NCBI GenBank assembly: GCA_964019425.1
Contig: OZ025833.1
Location: 620,001-684,000 of the forward strand
Direction of reading: 5' to 3'
From: Flectonema sp. DT1601
Lineage: Eukaryota > Euglenozoa > Diplonemea > Diplonemida > Diplonemidae
Length of the DNA stretch: 64,000 bases
Positions within the stretch are counted from its first letter, which is position 1, and the number at the start of each line of letters is the position of its first letter. The notes under the pieces were generated by a model, which saw only the letters and a program-made list of their open reading frames with translations, was not told where the DNA came from and did not search any database. The translations under genes and the position numbers were made by a program. Of this stretch, positions 42,008-51,694 are shown piece after piece.

Positions 42008-45000
42008 ATGATGTACGCTCAGTGTACCAAATACATTCCCCGCTCTGAACCGACTCCGGACATGGCACCTCGAGAAGCTGACTGGGTCATTGTGAAGAAA
42101 AGAAGTGATATGGAGAAAAAAACTGAAGGGGCATCATTCTGGGGGAATATGGCTGCTGAAGAAGGAAAACAAACTCATCCAACTGTGTGGAAAACATCGA
42201 ACAGCACAGATTATCCGAAGAGAGTGGGGTCATATTATAATGATACAGAAACAGTTAGGCAGCGAGCTAATTTTATGAGAACTCAAAGTATCACTTTGGG
42301 TGATGACAGAACTGCAATGAAAGCAATTAAAATGGCTCAGCTATCAAGAGATAACTATGTTGGAAGAAGTAGATTTATGAAGAATGGTCGTCACACTAAG
42401 ACAAAATCAGATTTATATATTTGTCCAGCGGAGATTGAGAATTGGAAACAACGTCACTTAGTGGCGATGTCTCATCGGCAATTTCAAGGACCGCCTGCTG
42501 CTGCTGTTGACGGATCTGATTCACGACAAGCTAAAGCAATTCAAAAAGAAATGCTCACAAGCCACGTATGCGTTGGTAATAACTCACCCGATTCTACTGA
42601 GCGATGGCTTAGTCTTACTCAGTCTGATTATAAGGCAACACCAGCCAGTGCGCATAATCGGTTTCGTAAATCTAATCTAGTCACATCGTCAAGTATATCT
42701 CTAGCGAATTACTGTGGTGACTCACCTGTTGCTTCCAAAATCAATAGTAGTATTGTAAGACCGAATACTGCTACTCAATCAAATAAGAAATCTAAATTAA
42801 AATATCCTTCTGGTGTTGGAAATCAACATTCAGTATCATTTTATCCCAGGACAAAGACAGTTGAGGAAAAACAGCAGCGGTCACTTGTTCACACTCAGCA
42901 CTCTTGGAAACTAGGATACGATGGACCAGATCCCAATAGGTATGTGCTCTATTCTCAATCCCTTCTCTTCACGTGATGATAATAACCACAACCTTATTCT
43001 GTCACCTCCGATCCTAGTTGGTTGCTTCTCGCGGCCAGTATGCGATAGAATTGTGATGAAAACTATCTGATCGATTTCTTCTCGTCCTGCAAAGCAATTC
43101 GTTTCTTTCAACAGCATGGGTGCCACGGAAGACCTCTCTTTTAGGCGAGAGTGATAATCTTCCTCCAGTCCTACTGCGAGAACTCTGCAAGTCAATCAGC
43201 TGCCATACGCTCTATTCTCAATCCCTTCTCTTCACGTGATGATAATAACCACAACCTTATTCTGTCACCTCCGATCCTAGTTGGTTGCTTCTCGCGGCCA
43301 GTATGCGATAGAATTGTGATGAAAACTATCTGATCGATTTCTTCTCGTCCTGCAAAGCAATTCGTTTCTTTCAACAGCATGGGTGCCACGGAAGACCTCT
43401 CTTTTAGGCGAGAGTGATAATCTTCCTCCAGTCCTACTGCGAGATCCCTTTTTTATATTCCTTTTCTTGTACACGCCTTGGCACACCAGCCTCAAGGATG
43501 GCCATCATCCATTGGAGGTCAATGGTCGGGGCCAGAACCCTTTCAAGCTCCTTTTTTTTGTATTCAGCATGGGTGCCACGGAAGGCCTCTTCTTTAGCGA
43601 GAGTGATAATCTTCCTCCAGTCCTACTGCGAGAACTCTGCAAGTCAATCAGCTGCCATACGCTCTATTCTCAATCCCTTCTCTTCACGTGATGATAATAA
43701 CCACAACCTTATTCTGTCACCTCCGATCCTAGTTGGTTGCTTCTCGCGGCCAGTATGCGATAGAATTGTGATGAAAACTATCTGATCGATTTCTTCTCGT
43801 CCTGCAAAGCAATTCGTTTCTTTCAACAGCATGGGTGCCACGGAAGACCTCTCTTTTAGGCGAGAGTGATAATCTTCCTCCAGTCCTACTGCGAGATTCT
43901 ATTTTCTGTTTCTTGGCTCTCTCTGACTACAGATCAAACACATGAGATAAGCCCTGCACCACATATAATGTGAGGTAGGGTGTAGTACATGTGTGAGAAT
44001 GGATATCTTTCCTTTTGGAGAAGAAAAGCTGCTGCTTGTAGCATTCTGCATTCAGCAAGTCTTTGTAAGCAACTGACGAACTCTTATTCAGCATGGGTGC
44101 CACGGAAGGCCTCTTCTTTAGCGAGAGTGATAATCTTCCTCCAGTCCTACTGCGAGATTCAATTCGAAGTATCTTATCGGAGTCTGTATTTGTTCAGCGA
44201 GTGCTTTGTAACCATCCTCAGCAACGATCCCTATCAACTTTTACACAGCATGGGTGCCACGGAAGGCCTCTTCTTTAGCGAGAGTGATAATCTTCCTCCA
44301 GTCCTACTGCGAGAACTCTGCAAGACAATCGGCTGCCATACGCTCTATTCTCAATCCCTTCTCTTCACGTGATGATAATAACCACAACCTTATTCTGTCA
44401 CCTCCGATCCTAGTTGGTTGCTTCTCGCGGCCAGTATGCGATAGAATTGTGATGAAAACTATCTGATCGATTTCTTCTCGTCCTGCAAAGCAATTCGTTT
44501 CTTTCAACAGCATGGGTGCCACGGAAGACCTCTCTTTTAGGCGAGAGTGATAATCTTCCTCCAGTCCTACTGCGAGATTCCTTTTTTATTCCTTTTCTTG
44601 TACACGCCTTGGCACACCAGCCTCAAGGATGGCCATCATCCATTGGAGGTCAATGGTCGGGGCCAGAACTCTTTCAAGCTCCTTTTTTTTTTGTACTCAG
44701 CATGGGTGCCACGGAAGGCCTCTTCTTTAGCGAGAGTGATAATCTTCCTCCAGTCCTACTGCGAGATTCAATTCGAAGTATCTTATCGGAGTCTGTATTT
44801 GTTCAGCGAGTGCTTTGTAGCCATCCTCAGCAACGATCCCTATCAACTTTTACACAGCATGGGTGCCACGGAAGGCCTCTTCTTTAGCGAGAGTGATAAT
44901 CTTCCTCCAGTCCTACTGCGAGAACTCTGCAAGTCAATCAGCTGCCATACGCTCTATTCTCAATCCCTTCTCTTCACGTGATGATAATAACCACAACCTT

Positions 45001-46927
45001 ATTCTGTCACCTCCGATCCTAGTTGGTTGCTTCTCGCGGCCAGTATGCGATAGAATTGTGATGAAAACTATCTGATCGATTTCTTCTCGTCCTGCAAAGC
45101 AATTCGTTTCTTTCAACAGCATGGGTGCCACGGAAGACCTCTCTTTTAGGCGAGAGTGATAATCTTCCTCCAGTCCTACTGCGAGATTCTATTTTCTGTT
45201 TCTTGGCTCTCTCTGACTACAGATCAAACACATGAGATAAGCCCTGCACCACATATAATGTGAGGTAGGGTGTAGTACATGTGTGAGAATGGATATCTTT
45301 CCTTTTGGAGAAGAAAAGCTGCTGCTTGTAGCATTCTGCATTCAGCAAGTCTTTGTAAGCAACTGACGAACTCTTATTCAGCATGGGTGCCACGGAAGGC
45401 CTCTTCTTTAGCGAGAGTGATAATCTTCCTCCAGTCCTACTGCGAGATTCAATTCGAAGTATCTTATCGGAGTCTGTATTTGTTCAGCGAGTGCTTTGTA
45501 ACCATCCTCAGCAACGATCCCTATCAACTTTTACACAGCATGGGTGCCACGGAAGGCCTCTTCTTTAGCGAGAGTGATAATCTTCCTCCAGTCCTACTGC
45601 GAGAACTCTGCAAGACAATCGGCTGCCATACGCTCTATTCTCAATCCCTTCTCTTCACGTGATGATAATAACCACAACCTTATTCTGTCACCTCCGATCC
45701 TAGTTGGTTGCTTCTCGCGGCCAGTATGCGATAGAATTGTGATGAAAACTATCTGATCGATTTCTTCTCGTCCTGCAAAGCAATTCGTTTCTTTCAACAG
45801 CATGGGTGCCACGGAAGACCTCTCTTTTAGGCGAGAGTGATAATCTTCCTCCAGTCCTACTGCGAGATTCCTTTTTTATTCCTTTTCTTGTACACGCCTT
45901 GGCACACCAGCCTCAAGGATGGCCATCATCCATTGGAGGTCAATGGTCGGGGCCAGAACTCTTTCAAGCTCCTTTTTTTTTTGTACTCAGCATGGGTGCC
46001 ACGGAAGGCCTCTTCTTTAGCGAGAGTGATAATCTTCCTCCAGTCCTACTGCGAGATTCAATTCGAAGTATCTTATCGGAGTCTGTATTTGTTCAGCGAG
46101 TGCTTTGTAGCCATCCTCAGCAACGATCCCTATCAACTTTTACACAGCATGGGTGCCACGGAAGGCCTCTTCTTTAGCGAGAGTGATAATCTTCCTCCAG
46201 TCCTACTGCGAGAACTCTGCAAGTCAATCAGCTGCCATACGCTCTATTCTCAATCCCTTCTCTTCACGTGATGATAATAACCACAACCTTATTCTGTCAC
46301 CTCCGATCCTAGTTGGTTGCTTCTCGCGGCCAGTATGCGATAGAATTGTGATGAAAACTATCTGATCGATTTCTTCTCGTCCTGCAAAGCAATTCGTTTC
46401 TTTCAACAGCATGGGTGCCACGGAAGACCTCTCTTTTAGGCGAGAGTGATAATCTTCCTCCAGTCCTACTGCGAGATTCCTTTTTTATTCCTTTTCTTGT
46501 ACACGCCTTGGCACACCAGCCTCAAGGATGGCCATCATCCATTGGAGGTCAATGGTCGGGGCCAGAACTCATTCAAGCTCCTTTTTTTTTTGTACTCAGC
46601 ATGGGTGCCACGGAAGGCCTCTTCTTTAGCGAGAGTGATAATCTTCCTCCAGTCCTACTGCGAGATTCAATTCGAAGTATCTTATCGGAGTCTGTATTTG
46701 TTCAGCGAGTGCTTTGTAGCCATCCTTAGCAACGATCCCACTTATTCTCCTTTTAAATTTGAAATAAGGTGAAAGTAAATAAAGCACAAAACTAAAACAG
46801 GTATCACACTGAGCAACGTGTTGCGTTCAAAGATATCCAATATAGACAACGAACACCTCCGACTACACCTCTTGAAAGGAGGGATTCAAGACATCGAATG
46901 GTTCATAATTCCAGTGTTCCTTTATGA
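42008..46927 (+). CDS. Two-exon protein of unknown function, array-bearing intron
   Basis: Exons 42008-42939 and 46801-46927 join in phase 2 to give 352 residues (PDPNR joined to YHTEQRVAFKD). The protein is basic, soluble and probably extended. It is rich in Ser, Lys, Gln and Tyr, with segments such as EADWVIVKKRSDMEK, FWGNMAAEEG and HSVSFYPRTKTV. No domain recognised. The composition recalls microtubule-associated or microtubule-inner proteins of flagella, which is only a guess. The single intron (3861 bp) is filled with a second copy of the modular array found in CDC50. If unspliced, translation would run 12 codons into the array and stop. A CAG site ends 13 bases before the ATG. Confidence 0.72.
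42944..46739 (+). repeat. Modular intronic repeat array 2 (17 cores)
   Basis: Seventeen cores start at 43115, 43378, 43568, 43830, 44092, 44249, 44511, 44701, 44858, 45120, 45382, 45539, 45801, 45991, 46148, 46410 and 46600. After a leading partial A, the order is A B A D C A B C A D C A B C A B C (last partial). Module lengths are A 262-263, B 190, C 157 and D 262 bp. All cores that follow an A tail are the variant GAAGACCTCTCTTTTAGGCG; the others are GAAGGCCTCTTCTTTAGCG. Confidence 0.95.
43989..46568 (+). repeat. 1290-bp higher-order repeat, two copies
   Basis: 43989-45278 and 45279-46568 are the same over nearly their whole length, with module sum 190+157+262+262+157+262 = 1290. The only difference I noticed is near 46569 (CTCATTC against CTCTTTC), at the edge. 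Such identity means recent duplication or gene conversion, or an assembly artefact. Confidence 0.85.
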
Positions 46928-47512
46928 TTAGAAGAGGTGTTTTTAGGAGTAAGCATTGTTTTATATAACCCAGTTTTTTTTCTTTGTTCACTAACGTGTT
47001 CCCTTCATGTTTTTCAGTCATCTTTTCAAAAAGTTTTTCCTCCTTCATTTTTTGTTTGTTTGTTTTCATTTACACGACAAATTCGAATAATAATTTTTGT
47101 TCATTCGATATTGTGTTGTATTCTCATTTGTTCACCGAATGAGATGACCACTTTTATAGTTCCCTCTGTTGTAGTTCTCTATATGATATTTGTTTGATTG
47201 AAAAATCGATCATTATTTTTTACACTTTTTTTTTTTGTTTTTTTTTTTTTACCCTTCTTCTCAACATAGTAAACAAAATAGATTCAACAATCGTTCAATT
47301 CTTTAGTGACAGGTTCATTTGCATGTTCTTCAATTTTTTTTTGTATTTTTTTTCCTGGTTTTTGTGGATAATTTAAATTTGTTTTTTACTCCCTTTTTTT
47401 TTTTTCCAAACAGTTATGCATCGCTTATGTAGGTTTGGGGGGTTTTTCGATTTAATTAGTTGTTTTTTTTTTGTTTTTGCTATAATTTCTTTAATTAACT
47501 ATTTTTTTTTTC
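46928..47512. other. Intergenic, T-rich
   Basis: No coding signal. Many T runs, the last directly before the SDR ATG at 47513. Confidence 0.5.
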
Positions 47513-48709
47513 ATGAATCTACTAAAAGGGTACCCCACCCTACCCCACAGCAAACCACTGGCATCTAAAGTAGCATGCGTTACGGGATGTTGCGGGTTTG
47601 TAGGGGTTAATTTGGTGCAACGGCTTTTGGGAGCCGGATGGACGGTGATTGGATTTGACTTGAAGGATAAGCATCGTGACTTAATAGACAAATTTCCAAA
47701 CTCTGATAATTTTAAATTTTATCAAGGTGACGTTACTGATGAGGATGCCTTGCTCAACGCTATACCTGACAAGACTGATTTCATGTTCCATTTGGCATCT
47801 AATACTGCAGTTCGCAAAGATTCGAATAATCTACAAGATGTCGTAAATATCTGTGGAACTGAAAACGTTGTAAATGTCTGTAAAAAAAAAAAAATCGGAA
47901 GACTAGTCCACACCAGTTCAATTGCCGTATATTTCCCGTCTACCCATGAAAGGATTTCTTGGTTCCCTCCGAGGAAGAAGAAGGTTATATTGACTGAAGA
48001 AACACCTCGCTCGCCTGATGACTTCTGGGTAAACTACTGTAGATCAAAATGCATACAGGAAAAGATTGTTCAATCATCAGACATTAATTACATAATATTA
48101 CAACCATCAGATATAATAGGAAGGTATGATGATCGTTCTTGGGGAAGACTAATTCAGATGATGGCTGAATGCCGTTTGGTTGGAATTCCCGACACGAAAT
48201 TAAACTTCGTCAACGTTGACGATGTCGTTGAGGGGCATCTCAAGGCAGCTCTCTATGGTGTTAGTTCTGAAACATATATACTTGGAGGTACCCCATACTT
48301 AACAAAAGATTTAATATCTGAAATGATGTCAAATATTAAACGAATCCTGGGACGAAATAGCTGCACTCCAAAACAAGTGCCTCTTTGGCTACTAACAGCT
48401 CTCGGATGTATACAGGATTGGTTTGATGAGGACAGTGCTTTATTAGAAGCATGTAACTCTCCTGAAGCTGACAAGTCATTTCCAAGAGAAACTATTTTCC
48501 TATTGTCGAGTCAGCATACTACTTCATCGAATAAAGCCGTGGAGGCTTTTGGTTATTCTCCTACTGATACTAAAGGTGTTTGTTTAGCTATAAGACACAT
48601 GGCTGATCATGCCCTGGCTCATCTGGAGGGTTTGCCTCCTCCAACAACTACTCTCGGATCGTTAAATAAACGAGTTACAGAAGTAAGACAAAAATTAGTA
48701 AGCGCGTAG
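47513..48709 (+). CDS. Extended SDR, 3beta-HSD/sterol dehydrogenase-like
   Basis: A 398-residue NAD(P)-dependent short-chain dehydrogenase of the extended class. The Rossmann motif is VTGCCGFVGVNL (about 23-34), followed by VIGFDLKDK, YQGDVTD and FHLASNTAV. The catalytic pair is YCRSK (Y175, K179), with the upstream Ser in HTSSIAVY. IILQPSDIIGRYDD and FVNVDDVVEGHLKAA are typical of 3beta-hydroxysteroid dehydrogenase/C4-decarboxylase and dihydroflavonol-reductase-like enzymes. I would place it in sterol or related isoprenoid metabolism, without certainty on the substrate. The coding region contains an A13 run (47882-47894, Cys-Lys4-Ile), a slippage-prone site. Confidence 0.82.
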   Translation: MNLLKGYPTLPHSKPLASKVACVTGCCGFVGVNLVQRLLGAGWTVIGFDLKDKHRDLIDKFPNSDNFKFYQGDVTDEDALLNAIPDKTDFMFHLASNTAVRKDSNNLQDVVNICGTENVVNVCKKKKIGRLVHTSSIAVYFPSTHERISWFPPRKKKVILTEETPRSPDDFWVNYCRSKCIQEKIVQSSDINYIILQPSDIIGRYDDRSWGRLIQMMAECRLVGIPDTKLNFVNVDDVVEGHLKAALYGVSSETYILGGTPYLTKDLISEMMSNIKRILGRNSCTPKQVPLWLLTALGCIQDWFDEDSALLEACNSPEADKSFPRETIFLLSSQHTTSSNKAVEAFGYSPTDTKGVCLAIRHMADHALAHLEGLPPPTTTLGSLNKRVTEVRQKLVSA

Positions 48710-49844
48710 TGTTGGTTTTTTTTTTTTTTTTTTTTTTTTTGGTTTTTAAAAAAAAAAAAAAAAAAAAAAAAGAATTTGGTATTTGGTTAAACGTTTTAAC
48801 TACGCGGTGCGGAATAATTTTTTTAAAAAAAAAAAAAAAAAAATTGAAACAAGTCGATTACAAATTCAAAAAGCTGCCGCCACTATGCACTGGAACCAGA
48901 AGTAGACTTCTCCAATTTCCTTATTTTTTTGAGTAATGTATGTGTGACCTGATAACCAAGCTAACAACTATTACAAAACTGCGTGAACATTTCCGTATGC
49001 TGAATGCAAAAAAAAAAAGCTAAGCGATAGTTTTTCTATGTTATTATATTTTTTCTTTTTTCTTTTTTTTTTTTTTTTTTTCCGTAAGTCTGCAAAACCG
49101 GGTAACCACCAATAGAGAGGGGTTTCCCTGATATATGTCCCCATTTTTTGGGAAATGGGAATGAAATAACATAAGAAAAAAAAATAATAATAACCAGAAA
49201 GAATAAGAACAGGAAAAAAAAAAAAAAAAAAATACTAATTTTAGATTTTGGAGAAACATGACTACATGAAATAAAATAAAAAGAAAGAAATAAAAAAAAA
49301 CTAAAAAAAAAAAAAAAAAATAGCGAAATTGCCGAACCAGCAAGATATAAAGATAACACGAAAAAAAAAAAAAAAAAAAAAACGAAAGCACCAAAAAAAA
49401 CAACAGCCGACTACAACAAAACTTTAAAACAACTTTAAAAAAAAAGAAAAAAACAAAGAAAAGAGAGAGACTGCGGCCAAACACAACTTGAATTCACACT
49501 TTAATTTTATTGTTTTTGTATGCAACTAGGAAACATGTCCTTATACAATCAAGCTTGTTGTCGTCATGCTGCCAGAATTCTCTTTATTTTTTTTTTTCTA
49601 ATTTTTTTTCACTCACAAAAAAAAAAAAAAAAAAAAAAGAATAAACAAAAGTGAACCATAAAATAAACTTTTTTTTTTTTTTGTGTTGTGTGTCTGTTAA
49701 TTTTAGTTTTCTTGGTTTTAAAAAAAAAAAAAAAAAAAAAATCGGAAAGAGTTGTCAATTGCTTATGTTCAAGTAGCATATTCTACCAAAAAAAAAAACC
49801 AACCAATTATTTTCAAATTTCACAGAAAAAAAAAAAAAAAAAAA
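48710..49844. other. Intergenic, extreme homopolymer content
   Basis: More than ten A or T runs of at least 12 bases. No gene. The last 19 bases before the next ATG are all A, behind a CAG ending at 49825. Confidence 0.55.
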
Positions 49845-51551
49845 ATGTCAGCCTGTGATATCATTCAGTGGATACGAGTTCGCCTTAGTATCGGTCTCAA
49901 TGCTTCAGATGAAGTAGTTAATAAGTTCTACAACGAGAATGGAAACAGTGAAGAGGAATATTGGAATTCTTCTCTTAAAGATTTACATAACAAGACAACT
50001 ATTTATTACGTCATTCCTGATGAAGGGTTATTCCATTATGGTCAAAATGACAATCTCTGGAACATTCATAGAAACACTCACGAAGTTATTCAAATCATGG
50101 TTTTTTACAATCCTGTTGGAGAAGAGTCACAATCAGACGATTATTTTCATTGTAGTATTCTGAGATCGGCATTACCCAGTGTTGGTAGTCTCTCAGAGTC
50201 TCAGTTGGATGATTTCTTGATACCGGAGTACCCCGATGAGAATAATTGTGTAATCGAATGGGGAATCAAGTTGGGGATCATATTATCGACTGAATCTGAA
50301 AGAGAATTCAACACCAATCAAGACTGCGTCAGTATCGCTCTTCAAGAATACACATATTGGACAAACAGGTGTGAAAAACTCCTTCCGTACAGAGAATTAT
50401 TCGCTTCCGATAAATATCAAAAAATTCTTTCACTCTGGGAAAGTCATTCTGATAAACGTTGGCCAACTTTATACGCAAGTCTGATCACCGCTGCTGCAGA
50501 AGCAGAGAGAAAGTACGCGGACTCTTCTCTGATAGTAAATCCATTGACTGTAGTGACCAATATACTTCCTCAAAAAGTTGGTCTAGATCCTTTATGGAAT
50601 ATATGCGCTCCTCTACACGTGTCTCTCGCGATAACAACGCTTTGTAGTAGACATGATTGCGAGAGAGGTGATCTGGAGCGTGTTTACATGAAATCTATTG
50701 AGGATATTCTATTAAAGTGTAGGGAATACTTGGATCCATCAACTTTATTTGTTGTTCAGGATTTTGAGAAACAACCTGACATCCTCAAAGATAACAATCT
50801 CGAGAGTGAAAACATTCATATCAGAGGTTCTGACACATCACTTCATACAACAAAACCTGATAAACTTCTCTGTGTCACACAATCATCTACAAAGTTAGAA
50901 AAAGTTATATCGCTATTAACCCAGATTGAAGACCAGTATAAACAGTTATCTAGCTGTGATTTGTTGGTTCAAAATACCAACTGGCCGGTGAATACAAGAA
51001 GAGTGTTTTCATCTCTTTCGTTACTAAAGGAACGTAGTGAAGATGCTCAGGGAATTCTGAAAGACTTGAGTAACTCACAGCCGAGTATTATTGAAGACGT
51101 TTCTGGTTATATTCGGTTTAGGGAAATAGTCAAAGTGATTGAAGGATTGCAATTTGATTTTTGTGATGCTGGTCATACTGCGAATTTTAAAATTTTTTTA
51201 AAAGATTGGAAATATGCGATTTCAAGCAAACCTGGTGAACCTCTTCCAGCTACACGATGTCTTTTAAAGAGGATTGTTACGCCTTCTGCGGATGAACAGT
51301 ACCCAATGTCAACTTTATTGTCATCTTTTACAGCAGCTTCTAATAAGGTGTCCGACAACTGTTTCATTCGTTCCCGTGAGGGACTCTCAGAAAAAGAGAT
51401 AATCGTACTGTTGGAACAAGAGAAGGAAGTTCTTTGTCAAAAATTATTTGAAGCTAATCAAACAATCGATGAAAACAGAAAAGCGATTACCTCACTCACC
51501 AGTGAGAACCAACGAATTCAACTGGTCATCAAATCCCTCTCTGTTTCATAG
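49845..51551 (+). CDS. Unknown 568-residue protein with C-terminal coiled coil
   Basis: I chose the Met at 49845 (MSACDIIQWIRVRLSIGL), immediately after a CAG and an A19 leader. The body (1-520) looks globular and mostly helical, with no membrane span or signal peptide. Residues about 525-568 (EKEIIVLLEQEKEVLCQKL onward) form a coiled coil. I recognise no domain. The size and the end coiled coil would suit a flagellar, transport or kinetochore component. Those are guesses. Codon usage and the clean 1.7-kb open frame make it a real gene. Confidence 0.65.
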   Translation: MSACDIIQWIRVRLSIGLNASDEVVNKFYNENGNSEEEYWNSSLKDLHNKTTIYYVIPDEGLFHYGQNDNLWNIHRNTHEVIQIMVFYNPVGEESQSDDYFHCSILRSALPSVGSLSESQLDDFLIPEYPDENNCVIEWGIKLGIILSTESEREFNTNQDCVSIALQEYTYWTNRCEKLLPYRELFASDKYQKILSLWESHSDKRWPTLYASLITAAAEAERKYADSSLIVNPLTVVTNILPQKVGLDPLWNICAPLHVSLAITTLCSRHDCERGDLERVYMKSIEDILLKCREYLDPSTLFVVQDFEKQPDILKDNNLESENIHIRGSDTSLHTTKPDKLLCVTQSSTKLEKVISLLTQIEDQYKQLSSCDLLVQNTNWPVNTRRVFSSLSLLKERSEDAQGILKDLSNSQPSIIEDVSGYIRFREIVKVIEGLQFDFCDAGHTANFKIFLKDWKYAISSKPGEPLPATRCLLKRIVTPSADEQYPMSTLLSSFTAASNKVSDNCFIRSREGLSEKEIIVLLEQEKEVLCQKLFEANQTIDENRKAITSLTSENQRIQLVIKSLSVS

Positions 51552-51694
51552 TTTACTTACACAGTTTTCCTTCCTTCCTTTCATTTAAACGTTTAAATTA
51601 GTTTTGTTTTAAACCCAATTCTCGTAATAACTTTTAACTATTTTTTTTTTTCCACAACAAACAGACACCAACTACACTACTCACCAATGCATCC

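Larger units (their letters stand above)
42940..46800 (+). other. Array-filled intron (3861 bp)
   Basis: GTATGT donor, AAAACAG acceptor, phase 2. The array begins about four bases after the donor and ends at about 46739, leaving a unique 3' remnant of about 61 bp, close to the length of a normal small intron here. Confidence 0.85.

Noticed and set aside
18341-46421. Repeated 65-codon - strand frame (MAPMLLKETN...) in every A module
   Set aside because: It is the shadow of one conserved tail. It has no acceptor or leader on that strand and no family signal.
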